Source: Streptomyces anulatus
Lineage (GTDB): Bacteria; Actinomycetota; Actinomycetes; Streptomycetales; Streptomycetaceae
DNA: 64,000 nucleotides
Assembly (NCBI RefSeq): GCF_014650675.1
Contig: NZ_BMVK01000007.1
Coordinates: forward strand, 248,001-312,000
Reading direction: 5' to 3'
Shown here: positions 26,069 to 35,148 of the stretch, one piece after another
Numbering within the stretch: the stretch's first letter is position 1
Layout: each line of letters opens with the position of its first letter
Made by a program: the position numbers and the translations under genes
Notes under the pieces: model-generated
The model's input: only the letters and a program-made list of their open reading frames with translations
The model's database searches: none
What the model was told of the DNA's origin: nothing

Positions 26069-27307
26069 TCAGGTGCTCCACTTCTGGTTGTCGTTGCCCG
26101 TGCAGTCGAACAGGATCAGATAGGTCTCCGGGCCCCTGCCCTTGCTGTGGTTCGGGATGTCGACGCACTTGCCGACGGCGGTGTTGACCAGGTCGTGGGC
26201 GCCGTTCAGGGTGAACTTCTGGGCGTCGGCGCCGTTGCACCAGGCGAGCTGGATACGGGAGCCGTTGTTGAAGTTCGCGTTGGCCACGTCAAGGCACTTG
26301 TCCCTGGCCCGGATCGTGCCGTCGGAGCCGAAGCGCCACTTCTGGGCGTCGGCGCCGTTGCAGTCCCACATGAAGAGCGGCTGGCCGTCGTTGAAGTTGT
26401 GACCGGGTACATCGAGGCAGCGGCCGGAGAGGTGGCTGCGGAAGGAGACGGGCCCGCTGAACGTGACGGCGGGCTGGGCCTTGGCAGGCTGGTTCTTACC
26501 GCCGCCGCTCTCCTTCTCGGGCTGGGCCTTGGACGAGCCGGCCTTCTCCGCCGTGTCCTTGGAGCCGTCGCCCTTCTTCGCCTCCTCCTTGCCGCCGTCC
26601 GCCGAGGGGACGACCGGCACGGGGTTGCCGGCCTTCTCCGGCTTCGCCTCGTCCTTCTTCCCCTTCCCGTCCTCGGCGGGCGCACTGGTCTCGGGAGCGG
26701 TGACGGCGAACTCGCCCGGCGCCTCCGGCCCGCTTCCGTCGAGGACGGTCCCGGCCGCGGCGGCGTTCGTCTGCTTGGGCCCCTCGTCGTTGTTGCCGGC
26801 GAGCACGAGGAAGGGCACCGACACGAGTACCGCTCCCACGACCGCCGCGCCCGCGAGTGCGGCCCTGCCCGGCCGCCCCACGGGCCCCGCCTCCTGCTGC
26901 GGCTGGCCGATGGCGGTGGCGGTCATGGTCCGTACGAGGGCGGGGAGGCGGCTCTGGGCGGCCGCTGAGGCGCTGGGGTCGGTCTCGGAGTCGGAAGCGG
27001 CGGCGGCCCCGGGGGTCGCGGTCCCGCCGTCGGGGGCCGGGGCCTCGGGGCTCTCACCTCCCTCGGGCTTCCCGGTCTTCTCGTCCTTCCCGGACTCCGA
27101 GGGCTTCCCGGTCGCCGAAGGCTCGGCTTCCGCGGCTTCGCTCTTCGCCTGTACGGGAGCGGAGTCGGGCGCGTCAGGAGCGGCCGGCCCGACGGGAGCA
27201 ACGCTCTCGGCCGGGCTCGCGGCCGCCCCCTCACTCTCGGCGCCGGACTCCGCGCGGGCCTCCGGGGACGCGGAAGCGGGGGTCTGCTGGGACGACGAAC
27301 GCGTCAC
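26069..27307 (-). CDS. Membrane-anchored ricin B-type lectin
   Basis: 412 residues. The first ~145 are disordered and acidic/Ala-rich, one membrane segment follows at about 150-172, then a Lys/Pro-rich stalk, and residues ~285-412 form a ricin-type beta-trefoil. The trefoil shows repeated CLDV and QKW/QKF motifs (ADAQKWRF, ADAQKFTL, NDNQKWST). With no signal peptide and a central anchor it should be type II, lectin outside. The start overlaps the SseB-domain gene by 4 nt. Ricin-type trefoils bind galactose-like sugars. The ligand is not predictable here, but a surface role next to the secretion genes is plausible. Confidence 0.85.
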   Translation of the reverse strand: MTRSSSQQTPASASPEARAESGAESEGAAASPAESVAPVGPAAPDAPDSAPVQAKSEAAEAEPSATGKPSESGKDEKTGKPEGGESPEAPAPDGGTATPGAAAASDSETDPSASAAAQSRLPALVRTMTATAIGQPQQEAGPVGRPGRAALAGAAVVGAVLVSVPFLVLAGNNDEGPKQTNAAAAGTVLDGSGPEAPGEFAVTAPETSAPAEDGKGKKDEAKPEKAGNPVPVVPSADGGKEEAKKGDGSKDTAEKAGSSKAQPEKESGGGKNQPAKAQPAVTFSGPVSFRSHLSGRCLDVPGHNFNDGQPLFMWDCNGADAQKWRFGSDGTIRARDKCLDVANANFNNGSRIQLAWCNGADAQKFTLNGAHDLVNTAVGKCVDIPNHSKGRGPETYLILFDCTGNDNQKWST

Positions 27308-27984
27308 GGGGTCCTCCCTGTGGTGTGGGGCGAGGGTTCGGTCGGGTCGGGGCCGTCGGCCGTGGTCACGTGGCCGGAGCTCATGGGCCCGAGAAGGCTG
27401 TCGGCCGGAACGAGCAGGGGAGCCGCGGCGCCGGGGTTGACCGACAACAGGGCGCCGGTGGCCGCCACCGACCGGGCCAGCTCCCCGGCGGGCAGGGTGT
27501 CATGGTGAAGTGCCGCGGACATGAATGCGTGTGTGGGCGAGGTGAACAGGAGCACCACCGGCGCCCCGTCCCGCCCTGCGGCCATGAGGGGCCCGCCGTC
27601 CGGCCCGCGTACGACGGTGACGTCCGCCTCCGCGAGTGCGGCCAGCGCCTCGTCCACCGTGCCGTACCCGGTGGCGGCCCGCTGGGCCGCCTCGTCCACC
27701 GGGTCGGTGGGCTCCGGCCAGCCGAGGACTCGGGCCGAGGGACGGTAGGCGGGATTGGCGCGGTACTCGCCCACGCCCCCGCTCTCGTCGGACTGCCACT
27801 CCCCCAGCACGGCCCACTCCGGCGGCGTCCGCGTCGACGTCCACTCCGGATCGACGATTCCGATCCAGTGTCCCGGGGCACGACGGGCAGCGTCCTTCAC
27901 GGCTTCCGGCACCAGGGAGGCATCCGCAAGGGCCAACGGGACGCTCTGCCCGTCCTGTTGCCGCTCTCCGAGCGGTATCTCCAC
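27304..27984 (-). CDS. SseB-domain T7SS-associated protein
   Basis: 226 residues from a GTG start at 27984. The last ~110 residues (GYGTVDEALAALAEADVTVV, then PVVLLFTSPTHAFMS) match the SseB N-terminal-like fold used in actinobacterial T7SS-associated proteins. The upstream half contains VDPEWTSTRTPPEWAVLGEWQSDESG, with a Trp/Pro-rich pattern also seen in this group. It is coupled by ATGA overlap to the lectin gene. Function unknown; a cytosolic chaperone or adaptor is possible. Confidence 0.65.
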   Translation of the reverse strand: MEIPLGERQQDGQSVPLALADASLVPEAVKDAARRAPGHWIGIVDPEWTSTRTPPEWAVLGEWQSDESGGVGEYRANPAYRPSARVLGWPEPTDPVDEAAQRAATGYGTVDEALAALAEADVTVVRGPDGGPLMAAGRDGAPVVLLFTSPTHAFMSAALHHDTLPAGELARSVAATGALLSVNPGAAAPLLVPADSLLGPMSSGHVTTADGPDPTEPSPHTTGRTP

Positions 27985-28280
27985 CTGAACTCTTGGCTCC
28001 GTAAGAATTTTTGGGTGCCGGACGGTCGGAAGACACTCTCGGCACGCCGTCGACAGTGATCAGATCGGGCAGTCAACAGGATGTCATACGAGCTCCGTTC
28101 ACGGGGCCCGGCGGGAAGCCCGTATCGGCCTTCCACCTGCCCGTTTACTGCCCGAGTGGGGAACTTTCCGGGACCAGTGAGGCGTGGGACGACAAAGCGA
28201 CCGGGGCGTATCGAGGCGAGTGGCCTCCCCCGCTCCCGGAACGGACTACGTTGGGCACGCCCCCGAGGAGGAGTCAGCGC

Positions 28281-29351
28281 ATGCCCCCCGAGCCCCCCGC
28301 CCCCGGCACCGAGCCGGCCGCCGCCGAGAAGTCCGGCTCCGCCTCCCCGCCGCCCGCCGCACCGGCCGAGGCGCCGAAGCCCCGGAGCGAGGCCGCCGCG
28401 ACGGCCGGGACCGAGGAGTCCCCGGCACCGGCCGAAGCCACGGCCGGGGCCGAGAAGACCCGGACCGAACCCGCCGCCACCGCCGCCACCGCCGGGACGG
28501 AGGAGACGCGGGCTCCGGCCGGAGCAACGGCAGGGGCCGGGGATCCCCCGACGGCCGCCGCCCCGTCCGACCCGTCGACGGGCGAGACCACCGATCCACC
28601 CGAGGGCCGCACGGAGGGCATGGGACTGGCGACGGCCGTCGCCGCGCAGCCGGAGACCACGACCCTCACCGTCGCCGACAGGGGACGCCCCCGCACACCG
28701 GTCCTGGCGGGAGCCGTGTTCGTCGGCGCCGCCCTGGTCGCGATACCCGTGCTGCTGATGGGCAGCGCGAACGACGAGAAGCCGCGTCACACCACGGCAC
28801 CGGTCGCCGGGAGCGGCGACACCGTCCTCGACGCCGAATCGGCCCCGGCGGCCCTGGACGACTACGTGGCGGTGAAACCCACGCCGTCCCCGACGGAACA
28901 GAAGAGGACCACCGCGCCGAAAGCCGTTCCCGCACCCGTGGCGCCCACGCCCGCGCCCCGGACGAGCGCCCCCGCCGAGAAGCCGAAGGCCTCACCGAAA
29001 CCGAAGCCCAAGGCGGCCCCGAAGCCGGACTGGGGCACCCAGACGGTCTCCGCGACCAGCTCCATCGGGGTCGGCCAGTCCTGGGCCACCAACCGCATCC
29101 GTATGACGATGCAGCAGGACGGCAACCTCGTCGTCTACAACGAGCAGAACAAGCCGATCTGGGCTGCCATGACCTTCGGCGAGAACCACCGGGCGATCTT
29201 CCAGCCCGACGGCAACCTGGTCGTCCACAACGGCGACGACCGAGCCATCTGGGCCTCGAAAACCCATGACTTCGGCGGTGCCCAGCTGGTCCTGAGGCCC
29301 GACGCCAAGGTGGTCGTCGTGCACAACGGCAGGGTGGTCTGGTCGACCTGA
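28281..29351 (+). CDS. Membrane-anchored bulb-type (mannose-binding) lectin
   Basis: 356 residues from ATG 28281 behind GAGGAGGAG. Residues 1-130 are disordered Ala/Glu/Pro/Thr, one membrane segment lies at about 137-160, a Pro/Lys stalk follows, and residues ~250-356 are a B-type lectin domain with repeated QDGNLVVYN and PDGNLVVHN motifs, the mannose-binding QxDxNxVxY pattern. The layout mirrors the ricin-type lectin on the other side of the SseB gene, so the two are probably parallel surface proteins with different sugar preferences. The first ~90 bp of the longer open frame upstream lack coding character. Confidence 0.87.
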   Translation: MPPEPPAPGTEPAAAEKSGSASPPPAAPAEAPKPRSEAAATAGTEESPAPAEATAGAEKTRTEPAATAATAGTEETRAPAGATAGAGDPPTAAAPSDPSTGETTDPPEGRTEGMGLATAVAAQPETTTLTVADRGRPRTPVLAGAVFVGAALVAIPVLLMGSANDEKPRHTTAPVAGSGDTVLDAESAPAALDDYVAVKPTPSPTEQKRTTAPKAVPAPVAPTPAPRTSAPAEKPKASPKPKPKAAPKPDWGTQTVSATSSIGVGQSWATNRIRMTMQQDGNLVVYNEQNKPIWAAMTFGENHRAIFQPDGNLVVHNGDDRAIWASKTHDFGGAQLVLRPDAKVVVVHNGRVVWST

Positions 29352-29371
29352 CCGGCGCGGCGTGCGTGTGG

Positions 29372-32300
29372 TCAGGCGCCCGCGTGGACGTGTGCGGCCC
29401 ACACCGACGGCAGGTTCGGATATGTCGTCCTGAGCCGCCTGACCGTGCGGTGGACCGCCGCCGACGCGCACAGCGCGCCGGACCGGTCCGCGATCAACTC
29501 GCCGTAGATCTGCCGGCTGAAGGCCGGCGCCACCGCGTCGTCGACGCGCCAGAGCGTCCCGACCACCTGGGAGAACCCGGCTATCTGAAAGGCCGCCAAC
29601 GGGTGGATCGCCTCGTCGGACAGGCGCGCCGTGGTGCGGGCCGTGTCGCAGGCGGACAGGAACGCGAACTCCGCGTTCCGCAGGCGTAATCGGGAAAGGT
29701 CCAGCACCCGGAACGGCGCGCGGTCGTGGTCGTGCAGCGCGAGGTGGCTGTCCGAGGGGTTGTCCGGGTCGCTGTACCCGTGGCAGGCGAAGTGCGCCCA
29801 GCCACTGGCCGGCAGGGCGTCGAGAACGGCGTCACGCGTCGCGTCCGCGCCGACCAGGACCGTGGCGCCGGGCAGGAGAGCGGCCAGGTGGTCGGCTTCG
29901 GCCTGTGCGCCGGGCAGGTCCGGGGCGTCCGGAGTGTGCGGCATCGCGACCACCAGCATCCGCGGCTCGTCCCGGTCGTCGCGGCGGCCGGCGCGGGCGT
30001 GGCCCAGAGCGCGGATCGTCGGCGTCGTCGAGGAGACGACGCGGTCGAGGAGCACAGGTCCGCCGTCGCGGTGGTGGCCCGCCGCGTGCAGGGGCAGCAG
30101 GCTGAGCGACCCGACCGGGGCCCACCAGATCCTCGGCCACGGTCGGTCCGCGGGCGGTTCCGTCGTCAGCCCCAGCTCGCCGAGCACCGGGCCCGCGACG
30201 GTGTCCCACAGCCATTCGAGCGTGTCGTGGATGGTGTGCTCGGCGGCCAGCCGTCCCTCCGTGAACGCGGTGTGCAGAGCACGCACGCGGTGGCTCACGT
30301 TCTCTTCGCTCAGCCCGTCCAGGGCGCGTGAGCGGACCCCGTCCGGCGTGATGATCAGCGCGTCGCACCGGTGCCGGCTGACGTTGACGTACACGATCGG
30401 GCCCTCGTGCGCCTGCGCGGTGAGGTCGGTGAGCAGCGGGGGCCGCAGGAACCGCTCCATCCCGGGCAGCGCGCGGATGCGGTCGGTCACCGCGTCGAGC
30501 TCGTCGGCTAGGGCCACGCGGTCGCGCGTGGTGTCGGTCTCGAACTCCGCGGTGAGCGTCCGGAAGCGTTCCGCGAGCTCGGGCGCCCGCTCGCGCAGGT
30601 CGGAGAGATCGCCTCGGCTGTCGAGTGCCTGGGCGGCGAGCACGCAGCGCCCGGATTCGAGCAGGGTCACCGCGCTCACCGCGTCGTCGGCGGCCAGCGC
30701 ACACGCGGCCGCGTCGGCGGCGACCCCGGCGAACCGGCCGAGCCAGTACTGGGCGTCCTCGCGGCCCAGGCGGCGCCCGGCGAGCCGGGGCAGCAGCCGG
30801 ACCGCGGCGGCGTACCCCTCGGCGGCCACGTCGAACTGCCCGGCCTCGGCGGCCAGACCGCCCCACCGGTCCGCCGCTTCCGCCCGCCTCTCCGCCGGCG
30901 ATCCGGTGGACGCCGCGGCCTCCCGGTAGCAGTCGAGCGCCTCGGTCAGCGCGTCGCCGTCGCCGAGGTGCCGGAAGCCGAGCACCAGGACGTTGGCGAC
31001 GCCGGTCAGCAGACCCGCCCGGGAGTAGGCGTCCTGCCCGGGCCCGCGCGCCGCGCTCCGGGCCAGGCCGACCGCCTCGGCGAGGAGGTGCGGATCCGGT
31101 GGCTCCCGTCGCGCGGCGGCGGGTGCGACGGGGTTCGTGCACCAGTCGCCGAGCGCGCCGGCCAGGCTCGCGGTGTACCCGGGCCAGTGCGGGCTGTCCT
31201 GCGGAGTCGCGGCCACGGACGCGCGACGTGCGGCGATCGCGTCCCGCAACGCGTTCCGGTCGCCGAACTTCTCGTACGCCATGCCCAGCACACCGCCGAG
31301 ATTGGCGAGCCGCACGGCCCGGCCCGGGTCGTCGTCCGCCGTCACGTCCGCGGCCGCGCGGTGTGCGGCGATCGCCTCGTCGAGCACGCTCGCCCTGCCC
31401 GTCCTGGTGAACCAGTCGGACAGCATGGCGCCGAGGTTGGAGAGCCGCTGGGCCTGCCCGGCGACCAGGCTCGCGCCGAGGCGGACGGACTCCCGCGCGT
31501 GGTCGACGGCCTCCGACAACACCCGCAGCTCGCCGGTCACCCGGAACCGGTTGTGCAGCACGACGGCGAGGATTCCGAGCGAACGCGGGTGGTCGCCCTG
31601 CCCGGCCGTGGCCTCGGCGGCACGGCGGGCGACGTCGATCGCTTCCATGACGTGGGCCAGGTCCCCGGTCGCGCGGAACAACGCGTTCAGGTTGACGGCG
31701 AGGTTGCCCATGAACTGGACCCGCAGCGGATGGCCCGCCGACGTGCACGCGACCGCCTCCCGCTGGACGCCGACGGCCTCCGCCAGCGCGGCGTGGTCCC
31801 CGAACTCTTCACCGCGGGTGGCCAGCGCCGAGGCGAAGTGGTCCAGCCGCACACCCCGACGGGGGTGCCCGGCGGGGGTCGCGGCCGCCGCCGAGCGCCC
31901 GAGTCCGATCGCCCGGTCGAGCAGGGCCGGGTCCCGGTTCTGCTGGAACTCGGCGGCGTACCGGCCGCACACGTCTGCTTCGGTGTCGGCGCGTTCCCAG
32001 CCTCGGTCCGCTTCCGGGCGCTCGCCGGTGAGCGCGGCCCAGTCCCGTTCCGTGGTCGTCAGCTCGGTGAGGTTCTGCGAGTGCCGGGGATCGGTGATCG
32101 GTGTGTGGGCCATCAGCGTCTGCCGGACCCTGAGCAGTTCGGCCAGAACGTTCCGCGCCCCGCGGGCCCGGTAGTGGTCGTCGAGCAGGTACGCGAGGTT
32201 CTTCAACCGGTCGAGCACGTCGGACGATCCGGCCGGCGTGAGCTCCACCGCTCGCCGCGCGGCGTCGACGGCTTCCTCCACGACACCGGTCTCCCCGGTC

Positions 32301-32890
32301 TCCTGGGACCAGTCGCGCAGGACGACGGCGAGGAAGTGCAGGCTCCTGGCGGTGGACGCGTCATCGGGGGAGCATGCGACGGCGGCCCGCGCGTGTCCGG
32401 CGGCTTCCGCCAGGGGGGCGAGGTCTTCCGTCACGGTGAACGCCGTCCTCAGCGCGACGACGAGGTTGCCCAGGTAGAACGCCTTCTTCGTGGACGGTTC
32501 CTCGTCGACGGCCGTCCGGCTCCAGTCCAGCGCGTCGGCCAGGGTTTCGCGGTCCTGGTTCCGCTGGAACGCGGTGTGCAGCAGCATGCCGATGTTGTTG
32601 GCGTAGCCCGCCGAGGCCTCCGGGCTTTCGTACGCCAGGAGGTAGGCCTCCGTGACGGCCCGGATCGCTTCCTGCAGGAACGCGAAGTCGCCGGTCTGGT
32701 GGTAGCGGGTCTGCAGCAGGCCCCCGAGATTCGACAGGATCGTGCGCCGCTCGGCCCCGTCCTCGGCAGCCAGCAGGGCGTGGCCGAGATCGATCGCCTT
32801 CTGGATCGACGCGGGGTCCGCGCTGTGCCGGGCCACGCGGAAGGCCTCCCAGAACCGCTCGGCCGGGCCGTTCACGGGTCCCCCACCCAC
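29372..32890 (-). CDS. TPR-CHAT protein (caspase-like protease)
   Basis: 1172 residues. Residues 1-~800 are tetratricopeptide-type helical repeats. The C-terminal ~330 residues are a CHAT domain with AHFACHGYSD (His 1037) and FAFLSACDTA (Cys 1081), so the catalytic dyad is intact. GTG 32890 lies 3 nt past the stop of the 48-residue gene and uses its GAGG; a second GTG at 32875 is possible. TPR-CHAT proteases include the CRISPR-linked Craspase and other bacterial caspases that cleave partner proteins when activated. The compact operon with a small acidic protein and a DUF6338-like membrane protein suggests sensor, protease and substrate or effector roles, which is inference. Confidence 0.88.
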   Translation of the reverse strand: MGGGPVNGPAERFWEAFRVARHSADPASIQKAIDLGHALLAAEDGAERRTILSNLGGLLQTRYHQTGDFAFLQEAIRAVTEAYLLAYESPEASAGYANNIGMLLHTAFQRNQDRETLADALDWSRTAVDEEPSTKKAFYLGNLVVALRTAFTVTEDLAPLAEAAGHARAAVACSPDDASTARSLHFLAVVLRDWSQETGETGVVEEAVDAARRAVELTPAGSSDVLDRLKNLAYLLDDHYRARGARNVLAELLRVRQTLMAHTPITDPRHSQNLTELTTTERDWAALTGERPEADRGWERADTEADVCGRYAAEFQQNRDPALLDRAIGLGRSAAAATPAGHPRRGVRLDHFASALATRGEEFGDHAALAEAVGVQREAVACTSAGHPLRVQFMGNLAVNLNALFRATGDLAHVMEAIDVARRAAEATAGQGDHPRSLGILAVVLHNRFRVTGELRVLSEAVDHARESVRLGASLVAGQAQRLSNLGAMLSDWFTRTGRASVLDEAIAAHRAAADVTADDDPGRAVRLANLGGVLGMAYEKFGDRNALRDAIAARRASVAATPQDSPHWPGYTASLAGALGDWCTNPVAPAAARREPPDPHLLAEAVGLARSAARGPGQDAYSRAGLLTGVANVLVLGFRHLGDGDALTEALDCYREAAASTGSPAERRAEAADRWGGLAAEAGQFDVAAEGYAAAVRLLPRLAGRRLGREDAQYWLGRFAGVAADAAACALAADDAVSAVTLLESGRCVLAAQALDSRGDLSDLRERAPELAERFRTLTAEFETDTTRDRVALADELDAVTDRIRALPGMERFLRPPLLTDLTAQAHEGPIVYVNVSRHRCDALIITPDGVRSRALDGLSEENVSHRVRALHTAFTEGRLAAEHTIHDTLEWLWDTVAGPVLGELGLTTEPPADRPWPRIWWAPVGSLSLLPLHAAGHHRDGGPVLLDRVVSSTTPTIRALGHARAGRRDDRDEPRMLVVAMPHTPDAPDLPGAQAEADHLAALLPGATVLVGADATRDAVLDALPASGWAHFACHGYSDPDNPSDSHLALHDHDRAPFRVLDLSRLRLRNAEFAFLSACDTARTTARLSDEAIHPLAAFQIAGFSQVVGTLWRVDDAVAPAFSRQIYGELIADRSGALCASAAVHRTVRRLRTTYPNLPSVWAAHVHAGA

Positions 32891-32893
32891 GCG

Positions 32894-33040
32894 TCAGTCC
32901 TCGTTGCCCTGCGAGGTGCCGGCCGGTCCGGCGGGTGCCTCGTCCGGCTCGGCGACCTTGCGTTTCGGGGTGTAGCCCCGTCCCTCGGCCTCCTGCAGCA
33001 GCGCCGCCTCTTCGGGCGAGAGCTCAGGTTCGTGCGCCAT
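32894..33040 (-). CDS. 48-residue acidic protein in CHAT operon
   Basis: From ATG 33040, with GGGGAG upstream, to TGA 32894. The product is short and acidic, opening MAHEPELSPEEAALLQEAEG, with one basic patch (TPKRKV) and a Pro/Gly/Ala tail. The start overlaps the end of the DUF6338-like gene by 17 nt, and the stop is 3 nt before the CHAT gene, so all three are translationally linked. Codon third positions are coding-like. I do not recognise a family. It could be a regulator or a cleavage substrate of the CHAT protease; the RGYTPKRKV segment would be an exposed candidate site. Confidence 0.7.
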   Translation of the reverse strand: MAHEPELSPEEAALLQEAEGRGYTPKRKVAEPDEAPAGPAGTSQGNED

Positions 33041-33701
33041 CACCGCTTCTCCCCTCTTCCTCATCCGGCACGGCCGCCGGTTCTCCGGCTTCGACGAACT
33101 CCAGTACGTCGAAGTCCTCCGCCCTCAGTCGCAGGCCCGCCGACCCGTGCACGCGCGCGCCGAACGCCCCGTCGGCACCCATCACCCGCGCCGATTCGAG
33201 GTACAGCTCGGCCGGGTGGGGGTACGAGGAGGCGTACGACCGGTCGCCGTACCAGCCGCCCGCCCAGTTGCCGTCCTTGAGCCGCACGCGTACGAAGCAC
33301 GGTTCGCGGTCGCGGAACGCGTGGTCCCAGGCGCTGGGCGTGCTCAGGAACCGGGCCTTGCGTCGCTGCCGATCCATCAGGGAAACGGCGACCGCCGCCA
33401 CGGCCGGCACGACGAGGAACAGCATCACGGCGGCGAGGCCGACCGCCCGCGGCCGCTCCACGAAACCGTCCCAGCCGCCGCCGGCGCCCCGCGCCAGGCG
33501 AACCAGCGCCGGCCCCGCCACCACGATGTACAGGGCGTCCAGCGCGATCGACGCGACGATCGCCCGCAGCACCCGCTCGCCCAGGTCACGCTCACCGGGC
33601 ACCGGCCCGCGGCGGCGCTCCCGGACGAACTGGTAGGTGATCCCGGGCAGCACCAGAAGGACGAGCAGAGCGAGCTGCACGACGGTCGCGGGCGCCTGCA
33701 C
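33024..33701 (-). CDS. DUF6338-family membrane protein
   Basis: 225 residues with a GTG start and a weak ribosome site. It has an N-terminal membrane segment (~7-24, with PGITYQFVRERRRG typical of the family), two more at about 45-65 and 92-112, then a soluble ~110-residue domain. That domain contains VRVRLKDGNWAGGWYGDRSY and EDFDVLEF, a small beta-barrel-like fold facing the cytosol by charge. It is the first gene of the CHAT operon and probably its membrane component. Confidence 0.78.
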   Translation of the reverse strand: MQAPATVVQLALLVLLVLPGITYQFVRERRRGPVPGERDLGERVLRAIVASIALDALYIVVAGPALVRLARGAGGGWDGFVERPRAVGLAAVMLFLVVPAVAAVAVSLMDRQRRKARFLSTPSAWDHAFRDREPCFVRVRLKDGNWAGGWYGDRSYASSYPHPAELYLESARVMGADGAFGARVHGSAGLRLRAEDFDVLEFVEAGEPAAVPDEEEGRSGDGART

Positions 33702-33860
33702 CTCACCAACCCCCTGTCGTGAGGACTCCGTTCCATCACGCTACCGGCTTGCGCGCTCCGCGATCGGCAGAACGCTTCTTTCCGCGACTACGGGGAGGCA
33801 GCGTCGGGGACGCGACCCCGACGACAACTGCCGAGGTGGTGACGGCCTTTCCCGGCACTT

Positions 33861-33889
33861 CCCGGCAGGGGCTGATCGCCCCTGCCGGG
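33861..33889. terminator. Terminator downstream of agmatine deiminase-like gene
   Basis: CCCGGCAGGGGC and GCCCCTGCCGGG form a perfect 12-bp stem around TGATC, 34 nt past the leftward stop at 33924. A second copy of CCCGGCA just upstream (33851) may allow alternative pairing. Confidence 0.82.
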
Positions 33890-33923
33890 CGGCGGCGCCC
33901 GCCGGGATCCGGGTCAGTTGTCG

Positions 33924-35081
33924 CTACGGCACGGGCTGCTGCTGGGTGACGCAGTGGATGCCGCCGCCTCCCGTGCCGAGGCGGTCGATGTTCAGCTGTT
34001 CGACGGCGCGGTCGGGGTAGAGGCGGGTCAGCGCGGCCTTCGCCGCCGCGTCCGCGCGGGAGTCGCCGAAGTGGGCGCAGATGACGGCGTCGTTGCACAG
34101 GTAGTAGTTGGCGTACGAGGCGAGGAAGTCCGGGTGGGTGGAGCGGATCCTGTCGTAGTCCGGTCCCTGGAGTTGCGTCACGTCCATCGGACCGCCCCCG
34201 GCGGTCGTCGACCCGGTGAGGATGCGGAACTGCTGTCGGGCGTCCTTGGCGTAGGCGTCGTTGTCCGTCGCGAGGGGCATCTGGACGAGGGCCTCGCCCG
34301 GTGCGAGGAAGCGTGATGTGGCGTCCACGTGGTCGTCGGTGATGTCCTGCCCGTAGACGCCGTCGAACCAGATGACCTTGGACGCGCCGTACGCCTCGCA
34401 CATCTCGGCCGTCAGCGTCTGCTCGGACATACCGGGGTTGCGGTTGCGGTTGAGCAGGCTGCTGCGGGTCGCCATCAGGGTTCCCGCACCGTCCTGTTCG
34501 ATGGCGCCGCCCTCGCCGACGAAGTCAGCGGCGGTGAACGGGACTCCGGCGTACGAGGCGATGTGTCCGGCGACGCGTGCGTCCTTGCGATGGGTCTGCT
34601 TGTTGCCCCAGCCGTTGAAGTTGAGACCCACCGCGTCGAGGCCGCCGGCCCCGTCGGTGCGGAACACCGGGCCGGTGTCCCGCATCCAGCAGTCGTCGAC
34701 GGGGATGGAGCTGATGACCGTCACCGACGTACCGCACAGCGAGCGCGCCCTGGCCGCGCTCGCGGAGTTGGCGCACATGACGACCGGCTCGTACCGGGCG
34801 ATGGTGCGGGCGATCAGCGCGATGTCGGCCTGGATGCCGGCGAGGCTTCCTCCGCTCCAGATCGCGGTGCTGTCGGGCCAGGCCATCCACGTACGGGTGT
34901 GGCGGACGTCCTCCACGGGGACGCGGAAGGCGCCGGCGGCGGGGCGGCGGGCCGGTGCCGCGCCTGCCCGGCTCTGGACGGCGGCCAGGGCCGCGCCCGC
35001 GGCGGTCAGCCCGGCGGCCGCCAGGAATCTGCGCCGGTTGGGCCCGGGCGTCGAAGGTGTGCGGGGGGTGTCGGTGTTCAC
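33924..35081 (-). CDS. Tat-exported agmatine deiminase-like enzyme
   Basis: 385 residues from GTG 35081 behind AGGAGG (6 nt). A Tat signal (NRRRFLAAAGLTAAGAAL) opens the protein. The rest is a peptidylarginine/agmatine deiminase propeller with VDDCWMRDTGPVF, GLNFNGWGNKQ, GQDITDDHVDA and the C-terminal nucleophile motif GGGGIHCVT. The family hydrolyses agmatine to N-carbamoylputrescine plus ammonia, or acts on free or peptidyl arginine. Export is unusual for a polyamine enzyme and suggests an extracellular guanidino substrate. It sits 67 nt from a peptide ABC ATPase gene, as if uptake and deimination were linked. Confidence 0.88.
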   Translation of the reverse strand: MNTDTPRTPSTPGPNRRRFLAAAGLTAAGAALAAVQSRAGAAPARRPAAGAFRVPVEDVRHTRTWMAWPDSTAIWSGGSLAGIQADIALIARTIARYEPVVMCANSASAARARSLCGTSVTVISSIPVDDCWMRDTGPVFRTDGAGGLDAVGLNFNGWGNKQTHRKDARVAGHIASYAGVPFTAADFVGEGGAIEQDGAGTLMATRSSLLNRNRNPGMSEQTLTAEMCEAYGASKVIWFDGVYGQDITDDHVDATSRFLAPGEALVQMPLATDNDAYAKDARQQFRILTGSTTAGGGPMDVTQLQGPDYDRIRSTHPDFLASYANYYLCNDAVICAHFGDSRADAAAKAALTRLYPDRAVEQLNIDRLGTGGGGIHCVTQQQPVP

Positions 35082-35148
35082 GTGATGCCTCCTGTGGTCT
35101 GCCCGCGAAGGACTGCGGGCGTTACGGGGAAGGCTCGGTGACCGGCTG

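Noticed and set aside
22514..26968. 1484-residue plus-strand frame
   Set aside because: Antisense across two real minus genes (beta-helix/AAA and ricin lectin), spanning their intergenic gap; composition is Gly/Val-rich with no motifs.
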